64,000 nt of DNA from NCBI GenBank assembly GCA_963742795.1, contig CAVUNL010000028.1:62001-126000 (forward strand), written 5' to 3'. The translations under genes and the position numbers were made by a program. The notes below the pieces were generated by a model. It searched no databases. It saw only the letters and a program-made list of their open reading frames with translations, and was not told the DNA's origin. The DNA comes from Palsa-504 sp963742795 (GTDB taxonomy: Bacteria; Actinomycetota; Actinomycetes; Streptosporangiales; Streptosporangiaceae). Shown in pieces: positions 33,647-42,664 of this stretch; the stretch's first letter is position 1, and each line of letters starts with the position of its first letter.

Positions 33647-35615
33647 TCAGATGGGGTACCGGGTCGGTTCGGTGACGTACTGGCGTCCCGACGGCGCGGT
33701 CCACCGGACGTAACCTCCCGGAAGCTGTTCGGCGTTCCAGTGCGGGTGTTGCTTGAGCCGGTGGTCGTGACGGCATTTGGGGTTGCCGTTGCACAGACAG
33801 GTGCGGCCGCCGGCGTCGTAGGGGATGTTGTGCTCGAAGTCGGCGCGGGCGGCGGGCCGGCGGCAGCCGGGGCCGGTGCAGGTCGCGTGCCGGACCTCGG
33901 CCAGGTGCCGGAGCATGACCCCGGGATCGTGGCCCCGGGCCTGCCACCGGTGATCACACTCCCCGGTGGGGATCGGCCCGATCTTGATGACCAGGTCCTG
34001 CTGCCCGGTGGTGAACCGCCAGGTGCCGTACCCGCCCGGCGGACCGGGCTGATCGGCGGGGGTGAAGGTGAACCGCGGGCCGCCGGGCGGGTCAGGCCCG
34101 TCCGGTTTTCGGCGTTTCACCGGCCGGGCGCAGCCGTGCCCGACCGCGTGCCCCTCCTTGTCGGTCACCGTCACGCACCAGGTGGACCTGGGATTACGGG
34201 CCGCGGCAGCAGCCAGGTCCCGGGCCAGGTCCGGGTCGACGGGCCCGATCCCGCCCAGCTCTCCGGGCCGGTCCGCCCGGCCGGTCAAGGTGGCCTCGGG
34301 GACGGTCAGCATCACGTGCCCGGCGAACCCGGGCGGGATCATCCCGGCCAGCGGCCCGCCCCCGCCCGGGCCCGGGCCCGGAGCTGGGTCCTGGGGCCGG
34401 GCTGGGTCCCGGGGCTGGGCCGGGTCCTGGGGCTGGCGGGTACCGCCCGGCTTGGCGCCGAGGGGCCGGGAATCCATGCCGAGCAAGATGTCCAAGTAAG
34501 CCCGGGCCCGCAGCGCGTCCATCCCGCCGTCCAGGCCGGCCTTCCTGAGCTCCCTGGCCCACGCGGTCACCCGCTGGTCCGCGGCCAGCACCTGCGCGGG
34601 CGGCAGTTCCCGCCCGGCCAGCCCCGCGTTCCCCGACGCCTCAGCCCACCGCTCCACCCGGGTCCGCTCCGCCGCATGCTCCCGCCGCTTCTTGGCCTTG
34701 CCCGGGGCCACTTCCATGACCGCCCGGGCGATCGCGGCCCGCAGCCCGGGCGGGGTCAGCGTCCCGGCCCGGTCCAGCACCTTGGTCTCGGCGGCGCGGG
34801 CCTCCTGCGGGTCCAGCAGCGCGGTGGCCTCGGCGATGATCATCGCCTTGCGGCGGCCCAGGATCCCGGACCGGAACGCCGCCTTGGTCCCGGGCAGGTT
34901 GATCTCCAGCTCCTGGGCCAGCGACACGATGTCCCCGGCCGCCGCGCGGGACTCCCCCAGTACCGCGGCCAGCTCCTGGGCCACGAACTCATCACAGGCC
35001 CCGGGCATCCGCGCCGGGCCCGCCACCGCGGCCCCCCGGGCCGGGACGGCGCCGGATCAGCTCCGCGACCGCGGCATGCTTGCGGCTGCTCGCGTAGGCC
35101 TCGACCCGGTCCCACGCGCAGATCACCCCGGCCAGCTCATCATCGGACGCGCCCGGGTACCGGTCATCCGCCCCGGCCGCCTCCTCCGCGAACTGCGCCA
35201 ACGTGGTACACCCGGGCGCGGTATCCAGCGGCTTCCCCGACGCGAACCCCGACGCCCGGCCGGCAAACACCCCCGGGGACGACTGCGCGGACCCGGGCAT
35301 CCCCGGCCCCCGCCGCCCCGCCGCCGCCGCGGCGTCCGCCGCCACCGCCGCGGTCAGCCCCGCCCCGGCCAGCACCGCCGCCTCCCGGGCCTCCTCGCCG
35401 GTGATCCGCTCCGCCTCGGCGGCCAGCTCCTCAGGATCCACCTCTGGCGGCGGCGCGTCGTCGGGATCGTCCAGGTCCAGGTCCAGGTCGCCGGGATCCT
35501 CGTCCGCGGCCCGCAGGGCCAGGTACGCCGGGTCATCCATCCACTCCGGCCAGGGCGGTACCGGCCCGGGGCTGTCGTTGTCCCCGGGGTCTGGAGGTAC
35601 CGGTTGTTGGTGCAT
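33647..35615 (-). pseudogene. DUF222/HNH endonuclease (13E12-type) gene with a +1 frameshift
   Basis: The upstream frame (from ATG 35615) holds an Asp/Pro-rich start and DDRYPGASDDELAGVICAWDRVEAYASSRKHAAVAELIRRRPG. After a run of six C at 35032-35037 the family continues in another frame with AVAGPARMPGACDEFVAQELAAVL, then DUF222 (LDRAGTLTPPGLRAAIARAV) and the HNH end CTGPGCRRPAARADFEHNIPYDAGGRTCLCNGNPKCRHDHRLKQ. One extra G in the run restores everything. These repetitive-family nucleases are often mobile. Phase-variable slippage, recent decay or sequencing error are all possible. Confidence 0.82.
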
Positions 35616-35730
35616 GAGCCAGGGTCCGTTCGGATGAATGATTTGTATCAAACACCATAACGAAAAATATGCCCGGAAGACAGGCGACACGCCGATGGTG
35701 TCAAGGTCCGGCACGGCACTATGCGCGGGC

Positions 35731-36609
35731 TTAGGGCTCCGGACTGGCCGGGCCCTTGCCCGGGCGCGGGGCCGGGTCGGCCGCGGTGCGGACGACGGCG
35801 ATCACGCCGAGCAGTGCGGTGAGCGGGACGACCAGGGCGATGAAGTCGGCGGCGGTGAGGTTGCCCAGGGCGTCCAGGGCGGCGGCGAAGCCGATGACCA
35901 GGATGGCGACGACGACCAGGCCCCAGCCGTGCAGAAACAGGCGCAGCGGGAAGGGCGACGCGGCCGGGGTCACGTCGGGCACGGCGGTGACGGACTTCGT
36001 CTCCCGGCGCTCGGTGAGGCCTTCGCGAACCCGGACGTGGAGCATCAGGCTGCCGGCCCGGTCGGCGATGAGGAGGAGTTCGTCGGGATGGGTCGGGTCG
36101 GGCGCCTGGGACACCGAACCGCCACCCGCGGCCCAGGTCACCGCCGTTCCGACGGCGGTCGGCCGGACCCGGTAGCGGACCTGCTCGCCGACAACGACCG
36201 TCTCCGGGCCCTCGATGACCAGCTTCGCGGGCCTGGCGGTCGCGGCTCCCCGGCCTCCGTTTCCGCCGTTTCCTCCGTTTCCGCCGTTTCCGGCCTGGCC
36301 TCCCGGAGTGCCGTGAGCCTTCTGGCCGGCCTGGGCCTCCCGCGCTCCGACCGTTTCCAGGGTCTCTTGGACTCCGGCGACGGTCGCCTCGGGACCCGCA
36401 TGACCGTTGAGCGGCTGCTCTGGTGCGGCTGGCTCCCTGGTCAGGATGAACTGGCGTCGGGCCAGCATCTCGGCGAGCCGGATCTGGCGGGCGTGCACGC
36501 TCCAGGCCATAGCCACCACCGCCCCGCCGAGTCCCGCGGCCCCGAGCCCGAGCAAGGCGGCGATGGCGGGTTGGCTTGCGCCAGCGGTAGCAGCAGCGGC
36601 GGCGAGCAT
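35731..36609 (-). CDS. Membrane protein with extracytoplasmic Ig-like region
   Basis: The 292-residue product has an N-terminal TM (AIAALLGLGAAGLGGAVVAMAWSV), a Gly/Asn linker (GNGGNGGNGGNGG, encoded by 9-bp repeats at 36257-36292), a small beta-rich domain (AKLVIEGPETVVVGEQVRYRVRPTAVGTAVTWAAGGGSV, ADRAGSLMLHVRV) and two more membrane segments (LFLHGWGLVVVAILVIGFAAAL, FIALVVPLTALLGVIAVV). The middle domain resembles an Ig/PKD-like fold. The start at 36609 follows AGGGAGACG. Function unknown. Confidence 0.65.
   Translation of the reverse strand: MLAAAAATAGASQPAIAALLGLGAAGLGGAVVAMAWSVHARQIRLAEMLARRQFILTREPAAPEQPLNGHAGPEATVAGVQETLETVGAREAQAGQKAHGTPGGQAGNGGNGGNGGNGGRGAATARPAKLVIEGPETVVVGEQVRYRVRPTAVGTAVTWAAGGGSVSQAPDPTHPDELLLIADRAGSLMLHVRVREGLTERRETKSVTAVPDVTPAASPFPLRLFLHGWGLVVVAILVIGFAAALDALGNLTAADFIALVVPLTALLGVIAVVRTAADPAPRPGKGPASPEP
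36257..36292. repeat. Four tandem 9-bp repeats coding for the Gly/Asn linker
   Basis: Four 9-bp units (CCGTTTCCG, one ending CCT) lie in the membrane protein gene and give alternating Gly-Asn-Gly on the minus strand. The count could vary between strains. Confidence 0.75.
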
Positions 36610-36895
36610 GTCGTCTCCCTGATCGGATCGGTCGCGGCCTGGCGAGGCTCCCGGTCTCAGCGGTCGGTCTCAGCGGTGCGTAGGTCCGAGCCGGTGACGG
36701 CCGGGAGGCTCGTCAGCCTGAATAGCTCGTACTGCCATTAAAACATACAATCGAAGAGACTGGAAACCCCGAGTGCGTAATCGAAACGAGCTAGCACGAC
36801 GGAGCCGGGCCGGCTCGGTCGCGCCCGGCGGCCCGGGCGCGGCCCCCGTGAGCCGGCGACCGGCCCCGTCTGGACGAACTGGGCATGTCCAGTGC

Positions 36896-37771
36896 TTACG
36901 CGCGAGCGGCCGCGACCGCGGCCCAGTGCTGCTCCAGGTGCGGCACGAGATCCATGGGCCGCTCCTCCGGGAAGAACAGCCGGGCGCCGTCGACCGTGAC
37001 TACGCGGATCGTGCCCGGGATGGTGTCCCGCAGCCAGTAGGCCCAGGAGACGTCGAAGAACGCGTCGCCCGTACCCCACACCACGAGCGTGGGCACGCTG
37101 AGTTCCCCGAGCTGCGGCATGACCGCCTGCAGGTCGCCGACGTCGAGGGAGACCAGCAGCCGCTCGAACTGGCGGGCCCGTTCGATGGTGCCGAAGCACG
37201 GCTGCAGGTAAGAACGGATCACATCGCGGTCGATGCGGTCCAGGTGCTCGTACCCCGAGGCGAACGAGATCTGGGCGGCGGCCTCCAGGTTGGCGAACAT
37301 CGCGACGGCGGACGGCGCGAGGTTGCCCGCGGCGGCGAGTTCGACCATCGGCTTGAAGGCCTCCGGCGGCAGGTTGTCGACCGTGTCGCAGTTGGTGAGC
37401 GTGAGCGTGGCCAGCCGTTGCGGGTGGCGGGCGGCGAAGATCTGGGCGATGGCTCCGCCGGTGTCGTTGGCCACGAGATCGATCCCGGTGAGCCCGAGCA
37501 CCTCGCAGAAGTCGTCGAGGCCCGCCGCCAGCGCGGCCAGGGACAGATCCTGTTCGGCGGTTACCGGGCTCTGGCCGTGCAGCGGGAGGTCGATCGCGAT
37601 GCAGCGGCGCTGACCGCTCAGCGCATCCATGACGTGTCGCCACAGGTAGGCGTTGGTGGCGATGCCGTGCACGAACAGCGCCGTGGGCCCGGCACCGAGG
37701 TCGAGGTAGCTGATCTCGCCGAAGCGGGTGGCGGCCGTGTGCCGGTGGGCGTTGAGTTCGGATAGCTGCAT
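36896..37771 (-). CDS. Alpha/beta hydrolase (haloalkane dehalogenase-like), catalytic His apparently lost
   Basis: The 291-residue protein reads ALFVHGIATNAYLWRHVMDALSG, IAIDLPLHGQSP and LVANDTGGAIAQIFAARHPQRL, where the Asp replaces the usual Ser nucleophile as in haloalkane dehalogenases and epoxide hydrolases. The place of the C-terminal catalytic His reads VDGARLFFPEERP where relatives have GAGHFFPEE, so the His seems to be Leu. The protein may be inactive or work differently. It is divergent from a TetR gene, with two 17-bp palindromic operators between. Confidence 0.82.
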   Translation of the reverse strand: MQLSELNAHRHTAATRFGEISYLDLGAGPTALFVHGIATNAYLWRHVMDALSGQRRCIAIDLPLHGQSPVTAEQDLSLAALAAGLDDFCEVLGLTGIDLVANDTGGAIAQIFAARHPQRLATLTLTNCDTVDNLPPEAFKPMVELAAAGNLAPSAVAMFANLEAAAQISFASGYEHLDRIDRDVIRSYLQPCFGTIERARQFERLLVSLDVGDLQAVMPQLGELSVPTLVVWGTGDAFFDVSWAYWLRDTIPGTIRVVTVDGARLFFPEERPMDLVPHLEQHWAAVAAARA

Positions 37772-37807
37772 TACGCTCGCCTTTCTAGAAGATGCACGAT
37801 TGTTACT

Positions 37808-37824
37808 AGACCGACTGTCGGTCT
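37808..37824. promoter_or_regulatory. TetR operator 1, 17-bp palindrome
   Basis: AGACCGACTGTCGGTCT is a perfect palindrome around a central T. It lies 37 bp from the hydrolase start, where binding would block that promoter. Confidence 0.75.
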
Positions 37825-37833
37825 ATGCTAAGC

Positions 37834-37850
37834 AGACCGACAGTCGGTCT
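37834..37850. promoter_or_regulatory. TetR operator 2, 17-bp palindrome
   Basis: AGACCGACAGTCGGTCT matches operator 1 apart from the central base and lies 26 bp from it centre to centre. It is 32 bp before the TetR gene start. Both sites sit between divergent genes. Confidence 0.75.
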
Positions 37851-37881
37851 GTCAAGGGTTTGGGTCGGGACGAGGAGCGCG

Positions 37882-38529
37882 ATGGACGGACCGGACGCCG
37901 CCGCCCAGGTGCGTGCGGCAGGCCGAGGGAATCCTGAGGAGCGGCCGAACAGAAATGTGGCGCGGGGGGAAGCGACGCGGGGGCAGCTGGTGGCGATCGC
38001 GACGCGGATGTTCGCGGAGCGGGGCTACGAGGACACCTCGATCGAGGCGGTGCTCCGGGAGGCAGGGGTCAGCCGGGGCTCGCTGTACCACCACTTCGCG
38101 AGCAAGGAGGCCCTGTTCGAGGCGGTTGCCGAGGAGGTCGAGACCAGCGTCGGAGCACAGACGGTTGCCGCCGCCAGCGGATCGGCGGGCCCGGTGGAGG
38201 CGCTGCGGGCCGGGTTCCTGGCGTGGATCCGGCTGGCGGGCGATCCGGTGGTGCGGCGGATCCTGCTGATCGACGGGCCTTCGGTGCTCGGCTGGGAGCG
38301 CTGGCGGGCCATGGAGGAACATCACGCGCTCGGGCTGATCCGGGCGGTGCTGCAGCTCATCGCGGACGAGGGGAAGCTGCGGCCGGAGTCGGTCGCCACG
38401 CTGGCCAACATTCTGCTCGCGTCGGTCAACGAGGTCGCGCTGCTGGTCGCCCGGTCGGACGACCGGGAGGCGGCGATGCAGGCCGGCGCCGACGCTATTG
38501 ACGAGCTGCTGCAACGGCTATTCAGCTAA
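37882..38529 (+). CDS. TetR/AcrR regulator controlling the divergent hydrolase
   Basis: The 215-residue protein has a TetR HTH (LVAIATRMFAERGYEDTSIEAVLREAGVSRGSLYHHFASKEALF, about 37-80) and a ligand domain typical of the AcrR-like group (LRAGFLAWIRLAGDPVVRRILLIDGPSVLGWERWRAMEEHHALG). ATG 37882 follows GAGGAGCG. The two palindromes in the intergenic region are the probable sites for auto- and hydrolase repression. Confidence 0.9.
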   Translation: MDGPDAAAQVRAAGRGNPEERPNRNVARGEATRGQLVAIATRMFAERGYEDTSIEAVLREAGVSRGSLYHHFASKEALFEAVAEEVETSVGAQTVAAASGSAGPVEALRAGFLAWIRLAGDPVVRRILLIDGPSVLGWERWRAMEEHHALGLIRAVLQLIADEGKLRPESVATLANILLASVNEVALLVARSDDREAAMQAGADAIDELLQRLFS

Positions 38530-38610
38530 CGGCACACTGGCCTTAACTGCATCAGCGGCATAAAGCCCTCGACGAATCCGGGCGCAGGAGCGCCTACCAC
38601 GGCTCCTGTA

Positions 38611-38890
38611 CTAGGCCCAGCAGAGGCAGAACGGCTTGCCGGCCGGGTCGGCGTAGACCCGCCAGTTCACCCCGCCGGAGGACAGCGAGGTGACGCCGAG
38701 CTTCAGCGCCGCCGCCTCGGCCGCGTCGACGTCGTCGACCGTGACGTCGAGATGGAACTGCTCGGCGCCCAGCTCGGCCGCCTTCGCCGAGCCGGCGTCG
38801 AGGTCCGGCACGCGCAGGTCGAGGTGCGCCTGCTGCGGTACGCCGGATCGGGCCACCGCGGCGGTATGTGGCCGGGGCTACGTCGTGGCG
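38611..38890 (-). pseudogene. VOC (glyoxalase-like) protein C-terminal fragment, frameshifted
   Basis: A frame of 81 codons from GTG 38856 (QQAHLDLRVPDLDAGSAKAAELGAEQFHLDVTVDDVDAAEAAALKLG, YADPAGKPFCLCWA) is the second half of a VOC domain. The expected residues just before it, GHIPPRWPDPA, lie in a different frame upstream, and the rest of the N-half is absent. It is a remnant next to an M1-peptidase fragment. Confidence 0.7.
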
Positions 38891-39720
38891 GGTCGGAGCG
38901 TCTGGGTTGCCCAGGAGCGGAGGTTGCTGCCGCTCGCCCGGGACCAGTAGCGAACAAGATCGTCTGTGGTCGCGCAGCCGTGCGCGTGGCGGCGTAGCAG
39001 CTCGTTTAGTCCGTCGAGGACGGCTGGCCGTCCGATCAGTTTTTCCAGTCGCCTGATCTTGGCCGCGTCTGATGCGTAGGCGTGGTCGGGCAGAGCCTGT
39101 GACACCGCAGGCGCCCACGGTGTGGTGCCTGGGTGGATCTCTTCCAGCGCGGTCCGGCTGATGTAGGTGGTCAGCGGTTTGCCGTAGGGGTAGGCGGCGC
39201 CGAGGCTGTGCTCGTAGTAGGCCAATGGCTGCCGGACCAGCTCGGGGCTCACTGCGGATTCCAGGAGAACGGCGGCCGGGGGGAGGGCGTTGACGGTCAC
39301 TGGCAGCGGCAGATGGGGGTGACGCTGGCAGGTGAAGGCAGGCCCGGAGAATGGGCCTGCGCAGACGCTGGCGTCCACCGGCGCGATCGGAAGTGTGGTT
39401 GCGAACGTCCACCAGCCCGCGTCGCCGTCGCGGGGCTGAGAGATCACCGGCCCGTTGGCCATGCATGACCATCCGGCGGGTGCCTTGACCGCAACCGTAA
39501 ATGGGGCGCGTAGGTCGGCTTGGTCAAAGCAGCAGAAGATGCGGGGCGCGCCTGCCGGGTAGACCTTGCTGTAGACGCAGGCGCTGCCGTCCGGTCCGGT
39601 TACACGATGCAGCCCCGTCTCCGCTGAGGTGTAGCTGAATTCCGCGTCAACGACCAGGGTGTTCTCATCGGCGAGCCGAGGCGGTGCAGGCTGAGCCGGC
39701 GCGTTAGCGAGTACCGGTGA
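38878..39720 (-). pseudogene. M1-family aminopeptidase fragment lacking the catalytic domain
   Basis: The frame reads LADENTLVVDAEFSYTSAET, CVYSKVYPAGAPRIFCCFDQADLRAPFTVAVKAPAGWSCMANGPV and PLTTYISRTALEEIHPGTTPWAP, which is the N-terminal domain of aminopeptidase N, then directly a C-terminal part (KIRRLEKLIGRPAVLDGLNELLRRHAHGCATTDDLVRYWSRASG). The GAMEN and HExxH centre and about 400 residues are missing, and the start of the protein is lost at the CBS gene end. A large internal deletion is the simplest reading. Confidence 0.72.
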
Positions 39721-39739
39721 TTTAGCGAGTACCGGTGAT
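39704..39739. repeat. Tandem 18-bp duplication at the end of the CBS gene
   Basis: Two exact 18-bp copies of TTAGCGAGTACCGGTGAT adjoin. The second one encodes the last residues and TAA of the CBS protein; the first lies at the broken 5' edge of the M1 fragment. Confidence 0.9.
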
Positions 39740-40156
39740 GTAGTCCGTCAATGCGGTTCGCTCGGTTTCGAGTTCGCCAAGACGGATCTTCACCACGTCA
39801 CCGATGCTCACGATCCCTTTCAAGCTGCCATCAGCCACGACTGGTACATGCCGCACCCGGCGCTCAGTCATCATGCGCATGACCTCCTCGACCGGGGTCT
39901 GCGGCGTGACCGTGTGCACCTCGGCTGTGTAGATGGCCGTGACCGGCTCAGACATCACCGCAGCGCCCCGCCGGGCCAGCGCCTGGACTATGTCCCGCTC
40001 GCTGGCGATTCCGTCGACCCTGGTGCCGTCGTGCGAGACGACGACAGCGCCGATCCGGTGCTCCGCCAGGACCGCCAGAAGGTGCCGCACCTTGGTGTCC
40101 GGGGTGACGGTGATGACCTGGGTGCCCTTGACGCGAAGTACGTCGCTGATACGCAT
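39722..40156 (-). CDS. CBS-domain pair protein
   Basis: The 144-residue protein is two CBS motifs in tandem: ITVTPDTKVRHLLAVLAEHRIGAVVVSHDGTRVDGIASERDIVQAL and IYTAEVHTVTPQTPVEEVMRMMTERRVRHVPVVADGSLKGIVSIGDVVKIRL. Such stand-alone pairs bind adenine nucleotides and act as energy sensors. ATG 40156 follows GGGAGGGCC. The C-terminus is set by a tandem 18-bp duplication. Confidence 0.9.
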   Translation of the reverse strand: MRISDVLRVKGTQVITVTPDTKVRHLLAVLAEHRIGAVVVSHDGTRVDGIASERDIVQALARRGAAVMSEPVTAIYTAEVHTVTPQTPVEEVMRMMTERRVRHVPVVADGSLKGIVSIGDVVKIRLGELETERTALTDYITGTR

Positions 40157-40386
40157 CGGCCCTCCCAAGCACTGGTACGCGGCTGATCGTGTGCCCATAC
40201 CGATACCCCAGACTGGATACCTCAATCCGCGGGCGCGCGACACGCGCAGCGAGGGCCATCGCTGGTAGTTCAGCGAGCCCCTGTAATGAAGCCGCCCGCA
40301 CCCGCATCCCGGCTAACTTCGAAGAGCCTGTTCACCGGGCTGTGCCGGCAAGTGCCCGCACCAAGGCAGCAGCTGCAAGCCGGGTC

Positions 40387-41103
40387 TTATTTCGCCGCCT
40401 CCAGTTGCATGAGGTCGCGCTGCGCGTAGCGGTTGTGCCAGAACTCTTCCTCAAAGACGGTGCAGATGCACTCTTGCAGCGGGTTCGTGCCGTTCTCGAG
40501 CACGTCGATCGGTCGTTTGAAGTCGGTCGCCGCAACCGATGCGAGATAGTCGCGAAAGCGCGTGGCGCGATCCGCGCGCACGGCGAGAGCTTCCGAGACA
40601 GACGGAGTCAGGTCGTGATCGAGGCCGGGCCACGGGAAGTCGACGGAGCCGGTGTTCGGCAACCCGATCGGGTGGAAGCGTTCTCCGAGGATTGGCGCCG
40701 TGAACCACTTGTCCATCGCGAAGACGAGATGTCGCAGCGTCTGGACGAAGGACCACTCGTCGTTGACCGACTCGTGCAGCGTGCCTTCGGGGAGAGCTTG
40801 CGCCCGGGTGATCGTCTTCGCCCACTCGTCTTCGAGTGCCGCCCACGTTGCACGCATGCCCTCCGGGTTGGATGGACGGAGCATCGCCCGCAACGGGAAC
40901 CACGGGTCGCGCTCGTTCACGTATGCCGTGACGTCGACGCCATTGATAACAACCTTGTCGACCAGCGCGTCGATGTCGACGTTGACGAGCCAGGCATGGC
41001 TGATCTTCGCGTCGGTGAGGTTGACGTCGCGGAAGCGGGCACCGCGGAGATCGGCGCCCCAGAACACGGCTCCAGCAAGATCCCCCTCGAACTCTTCCGG
41101 CAT
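40387..41103 (-). CDS. DinB-family protein with N-terminal pentapeptide-type repeats
   Basis: The 238-residue product begins with a short pentapeptide-like ladder (LAGAVFWGADLRGARFRDVNLTDAKI) and then has a DinB_2-type helical bundle (ALEDEWAKTITRAQALPEGTLHESVNDEWSFVQTLRHLVFAMDKWF, RFRDYLASVAATDFKRPIDV, EEFWHNRYAQRDL), with the His spacing of metal-dependent DinB enzymes. Family members transfer thiol cofactors. ATG 41103 follows GGGAGGCGG. Function unknown. Confidence 0.85.
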   Translation of the reverse strand: MPEEFEGDLAGAVFWGADLRGARFRDVNLTDAKISHAWLVNVDIDALVDKVVINGVDVTAYVNERDPWFPLRAMLRPSNPEGMRATWAALEDEWAKTITRAQALPEGTLHESVNDEWSFVQTLRHLVFAMDKWFTAPILGERFHPIGLPNTGSVDFPWPGLDHDLTPSVSEALAVRADRATRFRDYLASVAATDFKRPIDVLENGTNPLQECICTVFEEEFWHNRYAQRDLMQLEAAK

Positions 41104-41262
41104 GCCGCCTCCCATCGCGTCGCTGCCTCTCAGCGTTACTTCCCTCGAGTCTGCAGGAATGCCGAGGCGCTCTGGTCGGTGCGACCGAGGAGTCGCGAAA
41201 CGTCCCACGCAGCACGCAGAGTACCGGGCGGGTTCATCCTGGTGGTGAGCGGGTGCACTTGC

Positions 41263-42624
41263 TCAGGCCATCCGGTCGAGGATCTGCCGGACCAGGTCCA
41301 TCGAGGTCTGCGGGTGCAGGAAGGCGAACCGGGCCACGGTCTCACCCTCCCAGGCAGACGGCGGGATGAACGCGACCTGGTCGGTCAGCAGCTGGTCGGC
41401 CCAGCGGGTGTACTGAGCCGGATCCCAGCCGCGGCGGCGGAACAGCACGACCCCGAGCTCGGGCTCGCGGATCAGCTCCAGGTACTCCCGGGACCGGATC
41501 TCGGCCGCGGTCTGGCGGGCCAGCTCGATCGCCGCCTCGATGGCCCGCGTGTACGCGTCGACCCCGTACACGGCCAGCGAGAACCACAACGGCAGGCCGC
41601 GGGCCCGCCGGGTCAGGTGGTAGGCGTAGTCGGTCGGGTTCCACTCGCCCGGCGTGTCGTGGATGACGTCCAGGTACGACGCGTCCTGCTTGTGCACCGA
41701 GCGGGCCAACGTGGGGTTCCGGTACAGCAGGGCCGCGCAGTCGAACGGCGCGAACAGCCACTTGTGCGGGTCCACGATGAACGAGTCGGCGTGCTCGATG
41801 CCGTCGTATCGGGGCCGCACGCTCGGCGCGAACAGCCCGGCGCCGCCGTAGGCGCCGTCCACGTGGAACCACAGGCCGTGCTCGCGCGCGACCTCGGCCG
41901 CGCCGGCCAGGTCGTCGATGATCCCCGCGTTGGTGGTCCCGGACGTGGCCACCACCGCGGCCAGCGAGCGAGGATCGTCGTCGGCCGCGATGGCGGCGCG
42001 CAGCCCGGCGCCGGTCAGCCGGTGATCGTCGGCCCGTACGATCAGCGGATCCATCTCCAGGATGCGCAGCGCGTTGGTGACCGAGGAATGCGCGTCCTCG
42101 CTGACCACGACGCGCCACCGCCGGCCCGCCGCGGCAGACCCCGCCTTGCGCTTGGCCACCTCGCGGGCCACGACCAGGGCGGACAGGTTCCCGGCCGAAC
42201 CGCCGGAGACGAAGCAGCCGCCCGCGCCCTCGGGCAGCCCGGCCTGGTCGGCGATCAGCCGCAGCACCTGGTTCTCGGCGTGGATGGCCCCGGCCGCCTC
42301 CAGCCAGGAGATGCCCTGGATCGACGCGCACGAGATCAGCATGTCGAACAGCAGCGAGGCCTTGGTCGGCGCGGCCGGGATGAACCCGAGGAACCGCGGG
42401 CTGTCCGCCGAGATCACGGCGGGCGCGATGACCGACGTGTACACGCCGAGCACCTGGTCGGGGTTGTGCGGCTTAGGGCCGAGCAGCCCCTTCACGGCGG
42501 CCTCCAGTTCGGCCGGATCGCGCGAGCCCCGGTCCAGGGGCACCGGGTCCAGCCGCAGCCGGTTCTCGGCATAGGCGAGCACCGACCTGATCATCGATTC
42601 CGTCGTCGGATCCACACTGTGCAT
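41263..42624 (-). CDS. PLP-dependent decarboxylase, second aromatic-amino-acid-decarboxylase-like enzyme
   Basis: The protein of about 453 residues has VSGGSAGNLSALVVAREVA, SEDAHSSVTNALRILEMDPLIV, TSGTTNAGIIDDL, FHVDGAYGGAGLFAP and the PLP lysine in SFIVDPHKWLFAPFDCAALLY. It belongs to the group II decarboxylases but shares limited sequence with the one at 8637. It is expected to make an amine from an aromatic or acidic amino acid. ATG 42624 is used; GTG 42633 would add three residues. It sits 3' to the adenylate cyclase gene on the same strand. Confidence 0.85.
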   Translation of the reverse strand: MHSVDPTTESMIRSVLAYAENRLRLDPVPLDRGSRDPAELEAAVKGLLGPKPHNPDQVLGVYTSVIAPAVISADSPRFLGFIPAAPTKASLLFDMLISCASIQGISWLEAAGAIHAENQVLRLIADQAGLPEGAGGCFVSGGSAGNLSALVVAREVAKRKAGSAAAGRRWRVVVSEDAHSSVTNALRILEMDPLIVRADDHRLTGAGLRAAIAADDDPRSLAAVVATSGTTNAGIIDDLAGAAEVAREHGLWFHVDGAYGGAGLFAPSVRPRYDGIEHADSFIVDPHKWLFAPFDCAALLYRNPTLARSVHKQDASYLDVIHDTPGEWNPTDYAYHLTRRARGLPLWFSLAVYGVDAYTRAIEAAIELARQTAAEIRSREYLELIREPELGVVLFRRRGWDPAQYTRWADQLLTDQVAFIPPSAWEGETVARFAFLHPQTSMDLVRQILDRMA

Positions 42625-42664
42625 GGTGCGCACCGTAGAGGGTCGGGACGCGGGATCGCAAGGG

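Noticed and set aside
33581..35404. Plus-strand open frame opposite the HNH gene
   Set aside because: Pro/Gly/Arg-rich shadow without any motif; the conserved parts are on the minus strand.
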